A stretch of 64,000 nucleotides of DNA, taken from contig JBANDB010000007.1 of assembly GCA_037576215.1 (NCBI GenBank), positions 5,425,001 to 5,489,000 of the forward strand. The letters run 5' to 3'. Positions 1-12,151 of this stretch are shown here, in pieces (position 1 is the first letter of the stretch; every line of letters begins with the position of its first letter). Made by a program: the position numbers and the translations under genes. Source of the stretch: Armillaria gallica (lineage: Eukaryota; Basidiomycota; Agaricomycetes; Agaricales; Physalacriaceae). The notes beneath the pieces were generated by a model. The model made no database searches and was not told the DNA's origin. It was given only the letters and a program-made list of their open reading frames with translations.

Positions 1-760
1 GGGGGTAGGTATCTTGGTTTACTACGTGAAATTGATTATTACAAACGGTCTTTTAGTAATTTAATTCCTTTGTCAGCCGATAATTCTTCGTCCGAACTGG
101 TGCAACACTCTTGGCAGAGCACTGCTTGGGCCTCCTTTTAGTATCCTCAAAGGGCTAAGTGATGTCGATGTCATTCGCCCTAGCAGCAGAGTAGCTCGCT
201 GACTTGTACTCAATGGCTGCTTAATCCTCGATCACTGATCACACCTCATATTCGGCTTTTGGTTCTGCTCTGAAGGTGACAGCGTCATATTCTAGACTTG
301 GTAACCAAGGAATGCTTCGGATTTCGAGCCCACTCACTATTCCCATTGGCCAAAGTCTGTTTCTAGTCCATGCCTGGGGTTTTTTTGATTACCCCCGCGC
401 ATGATATCTTTTCTCTGGATCTCCAGGGACTACGCATCATAGATTATCGATGCACAGTTATCTAAATTAGTCCCAGCCTGTGTACAAGCACATCCCACTG
501 AAAGTTGAATTCTCTACTGCAGACGGATGTTTTGCACAAGTGAGCTCGCTCTTTGGCCCTATTGTCATGCATGCCCGTAAGGTACAGTGCAACAATGAAG
601 TCCTTATGTTTTAATTCTGTTGCTTCTGTTTCTATCATAGAGCTCTCAACCTTGGTGACCTTGCTTCCTCACATGCCATTTGCACTGTTAGTCCGCTCTC
701 TGTGCTTCTGCTTTGCTAACATGTAAGGTATGTGAATTTTGCAAAATTACACCCTTAGAC
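1..760. repeat. Dispersed repeat A, left copy
   Basis: This stretch is homologous, in direct orientation, to three separated blocks at about 42826-42914, 44283-44675 and 46321-46620. Shared landmarks are the block around GTAGCTCGCTGACTTGTACT (about 190-210), the block ending TATCTAAATTAGTC near 455-470, and the block beginning TACAAGCACATCCCACTG near 483. The left copy is uninterrupted across the two points where the right copy carries insertions, so it serves as the empty-site reference. On the minus strand parts read as protein-like but are full of stops. I do not recognise a family; it may be an old DNA transposon or a duplicated gene. Confidence 0.75.
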
Positions 761-949
761 ATGCTGCGGGCATGACACCGGCTGTGCTGTTCCATCTCAT
801 ACTTATTTAGATATCAGAGACCAGGTACCCCATGTCCATCCAGCTCAGACAGGTACCTGCAGGAGGCTAAGTAGAGAGTAATCAAGCCTTGCCCAACACC
901 GCTTCAAGATCTTATTGTAGAGGGACCAATTTCTGTCACCTGGCCATAC

Positions 950-1282
950 TCAAAGAACCATACACAGAGACACACTGTCTGGTTCAATAGCAAACTTGCC
1001 CAGGATATCACAGAACCTGATGCCACCACTCGTATTCCTGAAGTTGGCACCATATACATTCATCAGAACACTGTTGATGGCACATTGCAGATTTGGGCAT
1101 ATCAGTGGGATGGAAGCTGGGTGGTTGTTCCTAGTGATAATAGGCACTATAAGCATCCCAACCCACAATACCATGATAGATATTTCCAGCTCTCAAAGGA
1201 TATGAAGCCTAGCTGGGTTACCAATGGCACAAAAGTCAAGTATGAGCAGCAGGAAGAGAAATTGGGTAGATCCTGTACCTGA
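950..1282 (+). pseudogene. Unidentified coding remnant
   Basis: An open frame of about 110 codons runs to a stop at 1280-1282. Its translation has a protein-like composition (for example IYIHQNTVDGTLQIWAYQWD) but no convincing start codon, so it is probably one exon or a fragment of a broken gene. No domain is recognised. The overlapping minus-strand frame looks like a shadow. Confidence 0.3.
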
Positions 1283-1388
1283 GAATTTTTGGCTACCTAT
1301 GTTGATATATAGAGTATTGTGTCATTTCACTGTTTTAATTACCACACAATGACCAAAGTTGTTTACAAGAAATCACAAGTACTGATAA

Positions 1389-3298
1389 CTATAATTCAAG
1401 ATGATCAGCAGGTGGCAGCACATAATTCCTATTTCCCTCTCCTTCTATCACTATCTCCTCAAGAGATGTGTCCTCCTCCAGATCTACTACATGAGAAGTT
1501 CCTTCATACACAATGGGGTCTATCCAATTGGTCTTCCTCATGTCGACAACGGTCACAGTCCTTGTTACTGGCAAAAGTTCAGGTGGCTGGAAAAATGAGA
1601 TGATAGTCATGAGTGCAGCAGTTTCCACATGGGTAATGTGGACGACAGTCACCAACAGCTTTTTGAACACATGAATGATACATCAGCTCAAGCCAGTGAA
1701 ATAAGAAATGCACCAGTACCACAGCATTGGCAAATAATACAAGCAAGCTCTGATCCATGACAGCACATACCAGCCACTAGTGGCCCACAGACCTGTGAAT
1801 ATGATGCAGACTACTATTTTCATGGTTCATTGTAGCTGTGGGAAGGTTAGTCGAGTGAACCAGTCATTGAATCTAAAGGACTGACTCTGATGTTCCACCA
1901 TTTTCTGAATCGGCCTCGCCTTGCACTAGGCAGCACCCCGATCCATATCTTGACACAGCAATTGTCTCCCTTTTCTGCATCTCTGGTCACAAGGTACTTC
2001 AACCCATCAAGTTCAGTATATGCCTAAAAGCTTATCAATCATTTCTTTGGAAATTCTGGACCAACGCGAGCATGCACGATAGCCTGTATCAGATCATTTA
2101 CTAAGAAGTTTCAGTAAAGAGGAAGATATGGATGCTGTGGACATACTGTGTGCATGATTCAGAGTGCAATGCATCTTTCTGCTCTCTAGGCTCACTATTG
2201 ATGCAGCTCCATTACTCCCTCCTACAAGAACATCTTGATCATCATTAATCAGACAGATGGGTAAGATGATGTTCTCGACAATGACTTCTGCAATTCTACC
2301 TGTGCGCTGCTTGTTAGCGGCCAGGGAATAGGTGTCAATTCCATTGTAAAGGTTTGTTGCAACCATCAGTAAGCCATCAGAGAAAACAGCAGACCGTCCT
2401 CTAAGTTTATTTATTAGCATATAAATGTGATAAATGCTGCCCTAGAAACATACATGCACCTCTCTGGGGCAATAGACCAGATTACATTGCCTGAATCAAG
2501 AGAATAGCATCTAGTTCAACCAATCAACCAAAATGATATGGCAGTCGCCAGGCACACTTGGTTGATGCCAACACTCACATGACAGCATGATCCAAAAATG
2601 TCACAATGACCCTATTGTTTTGGTGAGGGACATGTATGCCAGTGGGATAGGGATTGGGCTTTTGAAAATTAGCAGGGACAAAGAAAGGCGGTTGTTTGAG
2701 GTCAAACATAGTATGCCAATCATCTACAGAAAAAGCAATCAGTGAAAGAGCATTTATTGTGCTTGTAATGATACTGCGCACTGGAGGTGATTTGCTTCAA
2801 TATGCTCACAGTTGATCTATGCCTGACAATCATATGGCCAGCATTGAAAACCATGCATCAAACAGGTGCAGACATTGTGGCAAGCCAATTATGTTTGCAT
2901 TCCAAGTTCTTTTAGATGCTTCAGATTGGATATAGGCAATGCAAATAGCCACTCACCCTGTTCAAGATGTAACCTGCCTGCTTGTGAGGATCATTGTAGC
3001 AAAAGAGTTTCCCCCTTCTGGTCCCTGCATATATGGCCATGGTCTTCATGGTATCCTTCACAGATTCCCTTGTGGCTTCTGAATCAGAGGTCCAGAAGAG
3101 ACAATCTATGGTGGGAGATTCTGCATCGTACTCATAGCGAGATATTTTGCTTCCTTTCTTTGTGCTGAAGATGACAACAGTGCTGTCTTCACAACCTGTT
3201 GCTAGGAATTTTCCATTTTTTGTAAATGAAACCATGTTCACTGAATTGTTGTGCTTTCCTTCGATGGTCTTGTGGAGTTCATAGCATATTTTTGACAT
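1389..3298 (-). pseudogene. WD40-repeat-like protein gene, spliced and probably degenerate
   Basis: Reading leftward, the first exon (3298 to about 2957) begins with ATG and contains WD40-style strands: SVNMVSFTKNGKFLATGCED, then VVIFSTKKGSKISRY. It ends at a good donor (GTGAGT on the minus strand near 2955). A second block (about 2785-2571) ends at another GTGAGT donor. A third block (about 2455-2146) holds propeller-like segments such as DDQDVLVGGSNGAASIVSL. A final acidic exon (1670-1389) ends in a stop and follows a hydrophobic stretch that may be a membrane segment. WD40 propellers generally act as protein-interaction scaffolds. Only a few blades can be seen and the joins near 1.9-2.1 kb meet stops, so I call it probably broken. 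Family assignment is by pattern only. Confidence 0.45.
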
Positions 3299-4050
3299 GG
3301 CAAAGAGAGAAGAGCAGAATCCAGGAAAGGCTTGGCCTTTATATACTATACCTCATGCATTCCACATGCCAACGTGCCACTAATCTCCAAGGCTCCTGAT
3401 ATGATTGCGCAGATATGACTTAGTTTTGGATTCAAATTCCTGATTGACTGGTGTTTAGAGGATCCCACAGTACCTCTAATGCATACAGGCAGGCCATAGG
3501 CATGATACCTCATCAGAGTCGCAGCCCTTTGTACTGGGATAATGTGACAGACATCAAATCGCCCAAAGACTGTCGAATCTGCCAGATGATTTCACACTAT
3601 ACAGAAGCTAGGGCTCATTGAAGCATGATAAAAGCATGATAAATAAGTATGGAGGGTAGAGTGCAACCGGCACTCATTTCAACATGACACATAGATGCTG
3701 GACTTTGCCCAATGGATTGAATCACATGATCAGTGACCTAATCTACCATGACATTGGTGGTATATTTCTGTCCTTCGTCGCACTCTATGGTATCCCTATC
3801 ATCGTGTTAGGACTCTACAGTATGGCAAAATGTCACCCATGAAATGGCTTGATAAATTGCAGCTCACAGAATCCCGTGACATAGACATTGCAATGGACAC
3901 CGCTTCAAGTTTGTATTTCCCTTCCTTTGTCCGATTACTAGTTTGGATAGGCTAGTGTTTCCTGCTGAGCCACACACCTATGTAAGTTAAAGTAGGCTCT
4001 GCTGAAGTGACCATTCTCCCCATTCTAACTACGTCCATTTTCAATTAAAT
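3299..4050. other. Intergenic, nothing recognised
   Basis: There is no convincing ORF, repeat or structural element in this 750-bp stretch between the WD40-like remnant and the KDZ transposase region. Confidence 0.5.
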
Positions 4051-6822
4051 CATGCCACTGAGTGTAAACGTGAAGCATGCTAAAGCTGAGGCGAACTCCC
4101 AGAAGTCTGGAGCTCCAGGTGAGAGATGCTTTCTTTTCTGGAACGTTTCTCAACTGACACTTTTGATGACATAGAAAGCGATGGCTGTGCCCCAAGTCAC
4201 CACAATATGGTACAGAAAGTAATGTGAAGCACCCTTGGGTGTTGGCTTACAATCTCATTTGTTCGCAACATGAAGCTTTGAGCTGTGGCAAAGAAACATG
4301 AAGCGGAGGCAAGGAAGTATGAAGAGGAGGCAATCAAGGCCAGCCTAATAAGGTCAATTCCATTCCACTCTTCTCTTTATTCATATGCATGACTTCCAGG
4401 AGCTTCAACACCAAATACACTTGTACAAGGCTGCAAAAGCTGAAGTCGATAACTACCGCCATTTAGCAGACACCGAAATTAAATCCAACCTAGTGAGCAG
4501 CTTACTTGAGTTCCATTTCAGTCCCTAAAAAGTCCCCATTCTAGGATACAGCAAGGCTTCAGATACATATGCAAGAATGTGGCATTGGGAAGGACTTGAT
4601 GATGAGAGAGATTTCTCTGTGCCTGGACAAAGAGCAGCACCTCATTCAGGTAAGTAATTATAATCCACCTCCGCTTAGATTTATGTAAATTTCCACCAAC
4701 TTAGGAGAACAGAAAAATCAAAGAAAATAGGAGATTCAAAGAGAACATTTCTGAGATAGACCAGCACTTGGTGAACATTCTGCAGATGGAAGAGCATCTA
4801 ACAAATGTTGCACAAATGGCGGCAACCTTCCAAGATGATCACTCACACATGCAATTTCTGAGGGAGCACGTCCTGCCATTGACAAACTGCACTATATGTT
4901 CTCAGACCCTCAAGATACCAGTGCTGTACTATCTTCGACAAGACTGGGGTGTTCATAGCACTGTGCTGCCATGGTTTTGTTCTACTGGCTGCCAATATGA
5001 TGCACAGTGGAGAATTGTGTGCATCACCTCTTCATCATCCGCCGTCTCTCGCTGATAGATTTGCAGAGCTAAATATCTGCTGGTGATCGTTGAGCAACTT
5101 TTGAAGACTTTAGGCGCTGACCTAGGAGGAGGATATGATGTGGGATGCAAGTTTGGTACCACATTGAGCCATTCACCTTTGGGCCCATTGGCCTCAGAAT
5201 GTCAGTATAAGTCGCTGGTCAGTGGATTCCATGGCCATGGCCATTGTCGCCTTTGCCAAACCATGCACCTTACCACCTATGTTGAAGGTGTTGGTTGTGA
5301 AGACCTTGAAGGCTGCAAGTGGTTTTTTGCCAAGATGAATGGATTGGCATGCGGGACTCGGTATGCCAGTGCCATCCATCAAGTGCAACACATTACCTTA
5401 TATTTCAAGATGTTGGATGAGTGTGATATATATGAATCTCTGAGTAAGTTTCTCATTGTATTGTTTGGAAACAGATCTTGATGCATCCTAGGCCTATTCC
5501 TCTGCAATAACTATTGACAGGCTCTCAATATACTCCAAGACCAACAAGCTCTCTGCCATACCATGGACCAGCTGGGAATTGAATCTGAGGGCGTCTTTCT
5601 CCAGTGGTTGCATGAAGAGCACGACCATTTGATTATGCTGCAAGCTGAACCAAAGGAGGAGACAGTGCAGATGGAATACTATGAGAAGCTCATAGCTTTG
5701 TATCTGGCTGAGTAAGTTTATGACTTAATTGAAAAACATCCTAGCTTACCATAAACTACAGAGCCAAGCTGGAGGCAGCTCACAAAGTATGGATCATTGA
5801 TACACTTGAGAGCCTTGCAGAGTCCATCCATGACCAAACCCAGTTGATAGAGAATGCATGCTGCAAAGCACAGGAAAAGCATAACTGTGTGTTGGATGAG
5901 GTCCATATACTGGAATCAAAACTCCAGATTGCAAACCGCTGGATGCCTGGGTGCCCTGACTGGGAGACAATAGGTGATATGGTCCAGAAGAGGAGGTATC
6001 ATCAGTCTGTAGATGCTCTTGAGGGCCTGGTGGTAGCACAGCTCTTTGAACTGATGAAAATGAACATGTCCAAGATAGGTATGAAGCCATGTAATGTTTG
6101 CATCTAGGCATTGACCTTAGCTAGGTTATAAGCAGCGCAAGCATATCGCAAAGGCACTACAAGCTTGCTCACACATGGTGAAGGCTGCAATCAATAACTA
6201 CAATCTAGCAGCTGCTGCCCTTCATGCCTGTCCACCCATCCTGGAATTGTCTTGGGAAGAGGTTGTCCACTACACCTTTCTCTCGGACTTTGATTTTCTG
6301 CATGAGTCTCAAGAAGACATTCGGCAGAAGCCCTGGGCCAAGCCAGCTGGTCGACTTGCTATGGACAGATACTTCAAGATACAATGAGCAAAGGAAGAGA
6401 TCCAACATCTCAACGTCGAAATTCACCATCTTGTCACCTACATTTGTAATAAGGATCAGTACCTCCACCAAAAGGTTGAAGAATGAGGAACTACCAATGC
6501 CTCCATAGCTTTCCAGATAGAGAAGCATCACCGCTCTCATGCTTGATTCAATGACCGGCACCTTCAGCGGCTAGTAAAGCTCTCAACAGAGTTAGGTTTT
6601 ACAAGATGCATCTCTCCTGAAGTGCATTTTGGCTCACCGCATCTCGCTGAGAAGCCCAAACATGCTGATATGGGCCAAGATAAGACTGTAAACATTGGTA
6701 TTGGCAATAGCAATGGCTGGAAGGATGTGGGTGGCGATGATGATCATGGTCTAGATGAAGATGAGAATGATGAGGAGCTAGCTGAGCAGTTCATGGCCAT
6801 GGCGCAAATATTAAATGATTAA
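4050..6822 (+). pseudogene. KDZ (Kyakuja-Dileera-Zisupton) family transposase, degenerate
   Basis: The core exon (5083 to about 5441) carries the signature of KDZ DNA transposases: GGYDVGCKFGTTL, then SPLGPLA, then SGFHGHGHCRLCQ, then a YVEGVGCEDLEGC block and RYASAIHQVQHITLYF. It ends at a GTAAGT donor. The reading continues at 5521 (after an ACAG acceptor) with a helical exon to about 5711 (GTAAGT donor), resumes near 5761, and goes on through 6080 and 6130-6387. Stops interrupt the frame at 6385-6387 and near 6484. The acidic tail (6622-6822) ends in a proper stop. The segment 4050-5050 has coiled-coil-like exons (KHEAEARKYEEEAIKASL) that may be its N-terminal part, but stops prevent a clear model. 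KDZ transposases mobilise large cut-and-paste elements; no terminal repeats were found here. The element is judged dead. Confidence 0.75.
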
Positions 6823-7934
6823 GCACAGAATCTCATGTACATTATACTTTTATTTATTATGCATTTTTCTGTCATTTTAGGGTGAGAATTAAGGTATATA
6901 ATCAAGCTCGTCATGCAGGACAATGAGCAGATGGCCTGGCACAATGAATTTGATGGGCCGATGTAATTGGGCAGAAAACAGTGAGCATGTGTTCAGAGAA
7001 TGATGTCTGTGTGGTCAGTTATGTCATACATACCTCTGCCGCTGATGCTGTGGATAATAGCCATGGCTAGGAGGAATATTCATAAATTCAAAGTACAGTG
7101 TATTTAGGTGCTCTTGGCCAACAGTGTAAAGTACTAAATTTCATTCTAACTAGAACCAGTATACCAGTCCATCTGCCTATTCTAATTTGTGACAGGTGAT
7201 GGGATAATCAGGTGCTCTAGTTTGGGATACCTGGCATCACCCATCGCCTTCAGCGCCATGTAGGTGACACAATTCTGTTGCAGCAAGAAGTGTTGGTTGA
7301 CACAAAACAAGTTGAGCTGAATCTATATATTAAGACAGGTAGCGAAGATGACATAATAAGGCGGACTTTCAATTTCCGGCCATTGCCAGACCATGGCTTA
7401 TTCTGGCTGAGTTTCAAATTTGCTTCACTGCCACTTCTTCCGCAGTGCTGAGCAACAAGTTTCAATTTTGCTGCCCTTACCAAGCATCTATCCTCCCTGC
7501 ACCATATCATTGGCATAGATAGTAGTAATTTCTCACTGCTGAGCTTCAACTTACACCACTGTATCTAATGCTGTAGCTACAGAGTGATGTTGAGCAAAGT
7601 TTCACTACTCTCTGCATGCACTTCTCATTGGCATGGTCAGCAATGAGTTTCTATTTTTCCATGCTACTGCCTTTACCACCCTCTACTCTCCTAATAGCAC
7701 ATCACTATAGACTATAGCTACAAATTAAGTATCCAGCAATGAGTCAATGTTTCAACATTGAATGATGTTACAATACAAAAACAATAAGTCTTAAATATCA
7801 AGTAAGCAAGTAGAATTGGGGACCAGGAGATCATTTGAGTATAGGTAACACAGATACATGCAAATTTTTTATGCAATACAAGTGTTCTTCCATGTAAGGG
7901 CTTTGCACAGTGCTGTATATGCTGCTACTATATG
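6823..7934. repeat. Intergenic with diverged local repeat units
   Basis: No gene is visible. Units related to TTTCAATTTTGCTGCC...CTACCAAGC...CTCTACTCTCC...GCACATCA occur near 7457-7520, 7648-7710 and again near 8876-8935, so an unrecognised short repeat has been copied locally. The remainder shows nothing interpretable. Confidence 0.5.
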
Positions 7935-8292
7935 TAGGGATGTGCACTGTACCCATAGTATGGTGGTTCTGTATGGTGTATATGGATATGGATCCATACC
8001 ATGGCTGACTTTGATAACTTAAAATATGGCTGTATTCATGCAGTTTGAATATGGTCTTTATGAGAGGGACAGAAGACTATCTTACACCATAGAGGTCAGT
8101 ACCTATAACCTAAAAAAAGCACATCACACTCACCCTTTGGTACCAGATATCTATTGTCACCAGCAAAGTGTCTATATACAGACCACAGTATGGATATGAC
8201 ATCAACTGTACCATACCATGGCCAATAAATTTCATGTAGTCTATAGTCATATTGCTATGGTCATATCTGTAACAGTACAGTGCACATCCCTA
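7935..8292. mobile_element. MITE copy 1, TIR AGGGATGTGCAC
   Basis: A 358-bp segment begins TAGGGATGTGCACTGTAC and ends GTACAGTGCACATCCCTA, so its termini are inverted repeats flanked by TA at both ends. TA is the target duplication of Tc1/mariner-type elements. There is no ORF, so this is a non-autonomous miniature element. The interior is rich in TATGG/CCATA motifs and is partly self-complementary. Confidence 0.85.
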
Positions 8293-8315
8293 ACTACTAT
8301 ATGGTATATGGCTGT

Positions 8316-8670
8316 TAGGGATGTGCACCATATCTGTATCATGATGGATATGTATGGTGAATACAGATACAGGTCTGTACTATGAGCACTTTTGACAACC
8401 CAAAATATGGCCATATTCATATGGTTAAAGTACAGTTGTTGAGGGAATAGTGGGGGACTGTTCACTGTCATTGAGGTCAGTAATCATGATCTCAATGAAG
8501 CAAATTACACTTACATTTTAATGACAGTCATTTGCTGTCACTGTGAAACTATCTGTATATAGACAACAGTATGGACACAGTACAGATATGACATCAACTG
8601 TATCATACAGTGGCCAATAAATTTTATATGGTCTATAGTCATATCTGTAATGGTACAATGCACATCCCTA
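8316..8670. mobile_element. MITE copy 2, same family as copy 1
   Basis: A 355-bp relative of the neighbouring MITE begins TAGGGATGTGCACCATA and ends ACAATGCACATCCCTA, again with TA at each end. It lies in the same orientation 23 bp after copy 1 and shares its interior landmarks (for example TCTGTATATAGAC near 8551 versus TCTATATACAGAC near 8170). One base in the right TIR (AATGCAC for AGTGCAC) has changed. Confidence 0.85.
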
Positions 8671-10195
8671 AACATAAGTAATGACTAAAACATGGAAGTG
8701 AACTAATAGTCATAATGTCCAAGGAGGGGATTGTTGCAATGACAAGCAAGAAGATGGGATGACAGCATGTGAGGTGCTCCAGAAGGCTTTGACTTTAACA
8801 ATTTAGCTATGACATGCTTACCCAGTTACCATGTCATAAATGGCCACAGCCACACCACAGTGCAGGCCAGGTAAGTTTCAATTTTGCTGCCTCTACCAAG
8901 CCTCTACTCTCCCCACAGCACATCATTGATGTGACTGGCTCCTAACTGAGCTTCAGATGAGACTACTTATCCATGCTATAGCAACAATGCAAGTATCAAG
9001 CAATGGACAATGATTAAGCAATAAGTTGAATGTCAATGGATGTAAGTCTTATAGAAATTATCAGAGTTCAAATGATGACCATAGCAGCCCACCATGTCAG
9101 ATATCTGAGTTAGAGATATAAGAACCAGAATATATATATATATCTCTTGCCAGTAGTGACAGTTTAGAGCTATTGATGATGATTACCCAAATCATGGGAG
9201 TCCCTACTCATCCATTACATGGCTTACAGAAGTATCAGAACAGTGCTTTATAGCACTTATAAAAAGCAATTTTCTCCATTGCAGTAGCTCTAAACAAATA
9301 ACAGAGATTCAATAACATATCTTAGTAAAAAGCTGGGTTTGGGGTGGGCCCCAACAAGCCGAAGTCCCATGTCGCAGTCAGGTTGCCAAGACCCAAGGTA
9401 CAAGGGTCTGGCAATCGTGACGAAGACATGGGGCATAGGCTTGTACTACTGAATACAAGACTGGTACACTCCGGTTATATGCATAGCCAGTATGTGTGTA
9501 TATTTGTTCTTACTATACATAGTAGTAGGACCTCAGACACATTGATTTGCTATATTAATACATATATAGAACGAATATCAATTGTGACTAAGATGCATAA
9601 AATAGAGGACATCTGTTTTCAACATTTGTTATATAAGCCATTGGTAAGCAAAAATTGTCTCCACATCTCTTCTGTGACATTGTCACAGTGAAATATTTTG
9701 ACTGCAGAAATAGACTCTTTGGATGTTTGGGTCCATTTCCCCGAAGACCAATTGAAAAAATATCCATTTTTGAGTGAGCAGAAGTCAAAATACATTTTTT
9801 ATACAAAACTGCTTCTTTTTGTATTTAAAGTCCACTAGCATTATCAAAAAGAAATCTGCCTTTTTCCAACCCAAAGATTTGTTCAGTCACATGACTCATA
9901 TGGACTGGTCTACTCTCACCTGCCCTACTGTATGCCTCCCACCTGCTGTCCCACTTGCAAACTCACTACATGCTCTTAAGAGCCCAGTTTTGAAGATTTA
10001 AGACTTTCAGAAGTGAAATTTTACTTTAGAAATACAAAGGTGCCCTATAGAACTGTAATTAATTAATTATTTTTTTTTCAAAAGCTGATTTTGTCCACAC
10101 ATGACCTGCTTACATGAGGTGTCAGAACCAGATGCCCTCTATCTTAGTCATATATAAAAATCATTTGGCAATTAGACTTGCATAAAATATGTTTT
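8671..10195. other. Intergenic; one long imperfect hairpin
   Basis: No gene is recognised. A TA dinucleotide run lies near 9130-9145. An imperfect hairpin lies at 9366-9432: the arm CCCATGTCGCAGTCA...GCCAAGACCC pairs with GGGTCTGGCA...GACATGGG. The remainder is AT-rich with no clear coding signal. Confidence 0.5.
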
Positions 10196-11548
10196 AAATT
10201 CAATTACAGATCAAGTTGATAAAAATATGATTTAAGATTGTCAGATAATGAAAGATATAATGTGATAGGTCTACAATAAATAGCAATTAAAGCAAATAAA
10301 CTGAACTGTGATGTATCTCTAAATTTTATTGAATTAGTAAATAAAATTGTGACTGTAATTGTAGTCACAAGTCATTCAGCTGGATGGCTCTTTGTCACAT
10401 CATGTGACCTGTCACTTATCGAGCTGGATAACTGCTTAGTTATATATAGTCATCGAGCTGGGCATATGTACAATGTCTTCAACTCTAATCTAAGCAATTG
10501 ACCATTCCTTTTACTATGATTATAAGCAACACAATCAATTCTCTTCTATGTTGTACCTTTACACCCAACACCCTAGCCCCTTTACAAATATTACTATTAT
10601 AATAGTGATTTCTATTACATAGAGAGCCTATAATAATAGGCCTATTGTTATAGAGCAATATTGCATTGTTAGCGATACTAGCAATATTTCATATTGGGTT
10701 GTGATATAGGTAGGGGGTCTAGGTGAGGCTATTTTTAGGGTGGGGTGATGAGGAAAGGATCTATTATTAACATTAATTGTGTATTTTTGCTATTTTTAGA
10801 GACTAGGGCCAGATTTAAAATGCTAGATCAATGTTTCTCAAAAATCTAGCTTATTCCTTATTGGAAAGAGCTAAAATTAAATTCTAGGCCTCTTATAATA
10901 ATCTATAATTAGCTGGTATAGTGACTCCATTAATATTTGGGTCACTATATCAGCTAATTTCTCAATAGATTGGGCTAATATTAAAAAGAGGATCCTGCCC
11001 TATACTTTTCTTTATGCCTGTAAGGTTATTTCATTGAAATGTGGCCAAAAATGAATGGATGTGCCGAAATTGGTTGGATGTAGTGGCAGTGCAGAATGCC
11101 ATCAATAATATCAGTCCATTTTTGAACTGAATAGGGGTTTAGGCTTATTAGAGCATCCTCTGGGTGTTTGGTGGGTTAGGGGATAGTACTATTATATACC
11201 CAAATATAAATAACATAAAAGCGAACTATCTAGTGAAGTATGGGGGGCCTTGGAGAGTGGTTAAAAGGGCTAAAATAGTGAAAAATAGCGAAAATAAGCA
11301 GGAAATTCACATTTTAGGGGTACTATGTGCATCAGATTGCTTCAGGAACTTCACCATTTAATTTCTACACTATGAAAACCTTAGAATACATTTTCATTAG
11401 TTATATATGAGTACCAGAACACTGTAAAAAATAGGGAATTGAGGGGTAAATATGTATTATTTTGTTTTCTAGGCATCAGATTGCTCTGGGAGTATTACCA
11501 TTGAATTTCTTGACCTTGAAAACCCCTAAATGACTCTAGGTTGCATTT

Positions 11549-11553
11549 GTTGG
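11549..11553. repeat. Target-site duplication GTTGG, left side of copia element 1
   Basis: GTTGG precedes the 5' LTR and recurs at 26239-26243 after the 3' LTR. The undisturbed right palindrome arm (near 27236-27241, reverse strand) shows the pre-insertion sequence with a single GTTGG. Confidence 0.95.
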
Positions 11554-11843
11554 TGTTGACCTGCATGGGTCTTGTTGATCATTGCGGTGTTTGGCTATGG
11601 CATCTTATGTACCGTTTATTCCGGACTTTGGCTCCTTCCCTCCTTAGTCGTCTCTCTCATCTTCTTGACAATTAAGGAGGTAAGCGCTCTTGTATATCTT
11701 GCTTATCTACATACTCACATACTGTACTTACAGTCCTGACTTGTGTCCTCTGTCAATAGGTCAATACAGTCGTCTCTCTCATCTTCTTAACAATTAAGGA
11801 GTCCTGACTTGTGTCCTCTCTCGATAGGTGCAACCGATCTACA
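11554..11843 (+). repeat. Copia 1 5' LTR (290 bp) with intron and spliced-copy duplication
   Basis: The LTR has TG...CA ends. A putative 54-nt intron lies at 11680-11733 (GTAAGC...TACTTACAG). A 68-bp tandem duplication follows at 11760-11827: it starts with filler GTCAATA and then repeats the region from AGTCGTCTCTC to GATAG, but lacks exactly the 54-nt intron (AAGGAG joined to TCCTGAC at 11801/11802). The 3' LTR lacks this duplication and is 68 bp shorter. Confidence 0.92.
11680..11733 (+). other. Putative 54-nt intron in the copia 1 LTR
   Basis: It has a GTAAGC donor, a pyrimidine-rich interior with candidate branch sequence ACTCAC, and a TTACAG acceptor. The adjacent tandem copy, in which this piece is precisely missing, supports real splicing. 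The counterpart in the 3' LTR is 26143-26196. Confidence 0.8.
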
Positions 11844-11863
11844 GGTTATGGGTTTAACTTGAC
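11844..11863 (+). promoter_or_regulatory. Candidate primer-binding site of copia 1
   Basis: GGTTATGGGTTTAACTTGAC begins directly after the 5' LTR. The second copia element has a near-identical sequence in the same place (50735 on). GGTTATG is complementary to CAUAACC of an initiator-Met anticodon loop, which fits the half-tRNA priming known for some copia elements. The following bases match less well. Confidence 0.5.
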
Positions 11864-12151
11864 TGCCCTTTCGTACATTCGGACCCGTCAAGACCCTTCG
11901 ACAACTCATTACTGTCCAAACAACTCTTGTCTTCAACCTTTTTTTTTCTTTCTGCACGAACCACTGCCACATCATGAAATCATCTCGTCCATCACAAACA
12001 CAGGCTGTCCACCTGTCCAGATGGCTGTCCACCATCACCATGCAACAATACAATCAACTTTGCCCTCACTCGCTGGTATCCCCTAGACACATCGACGCGT
12101 ACATACATCATTTGTCACCGATCAACGACATAATACTTCTGCAGAACTGAA

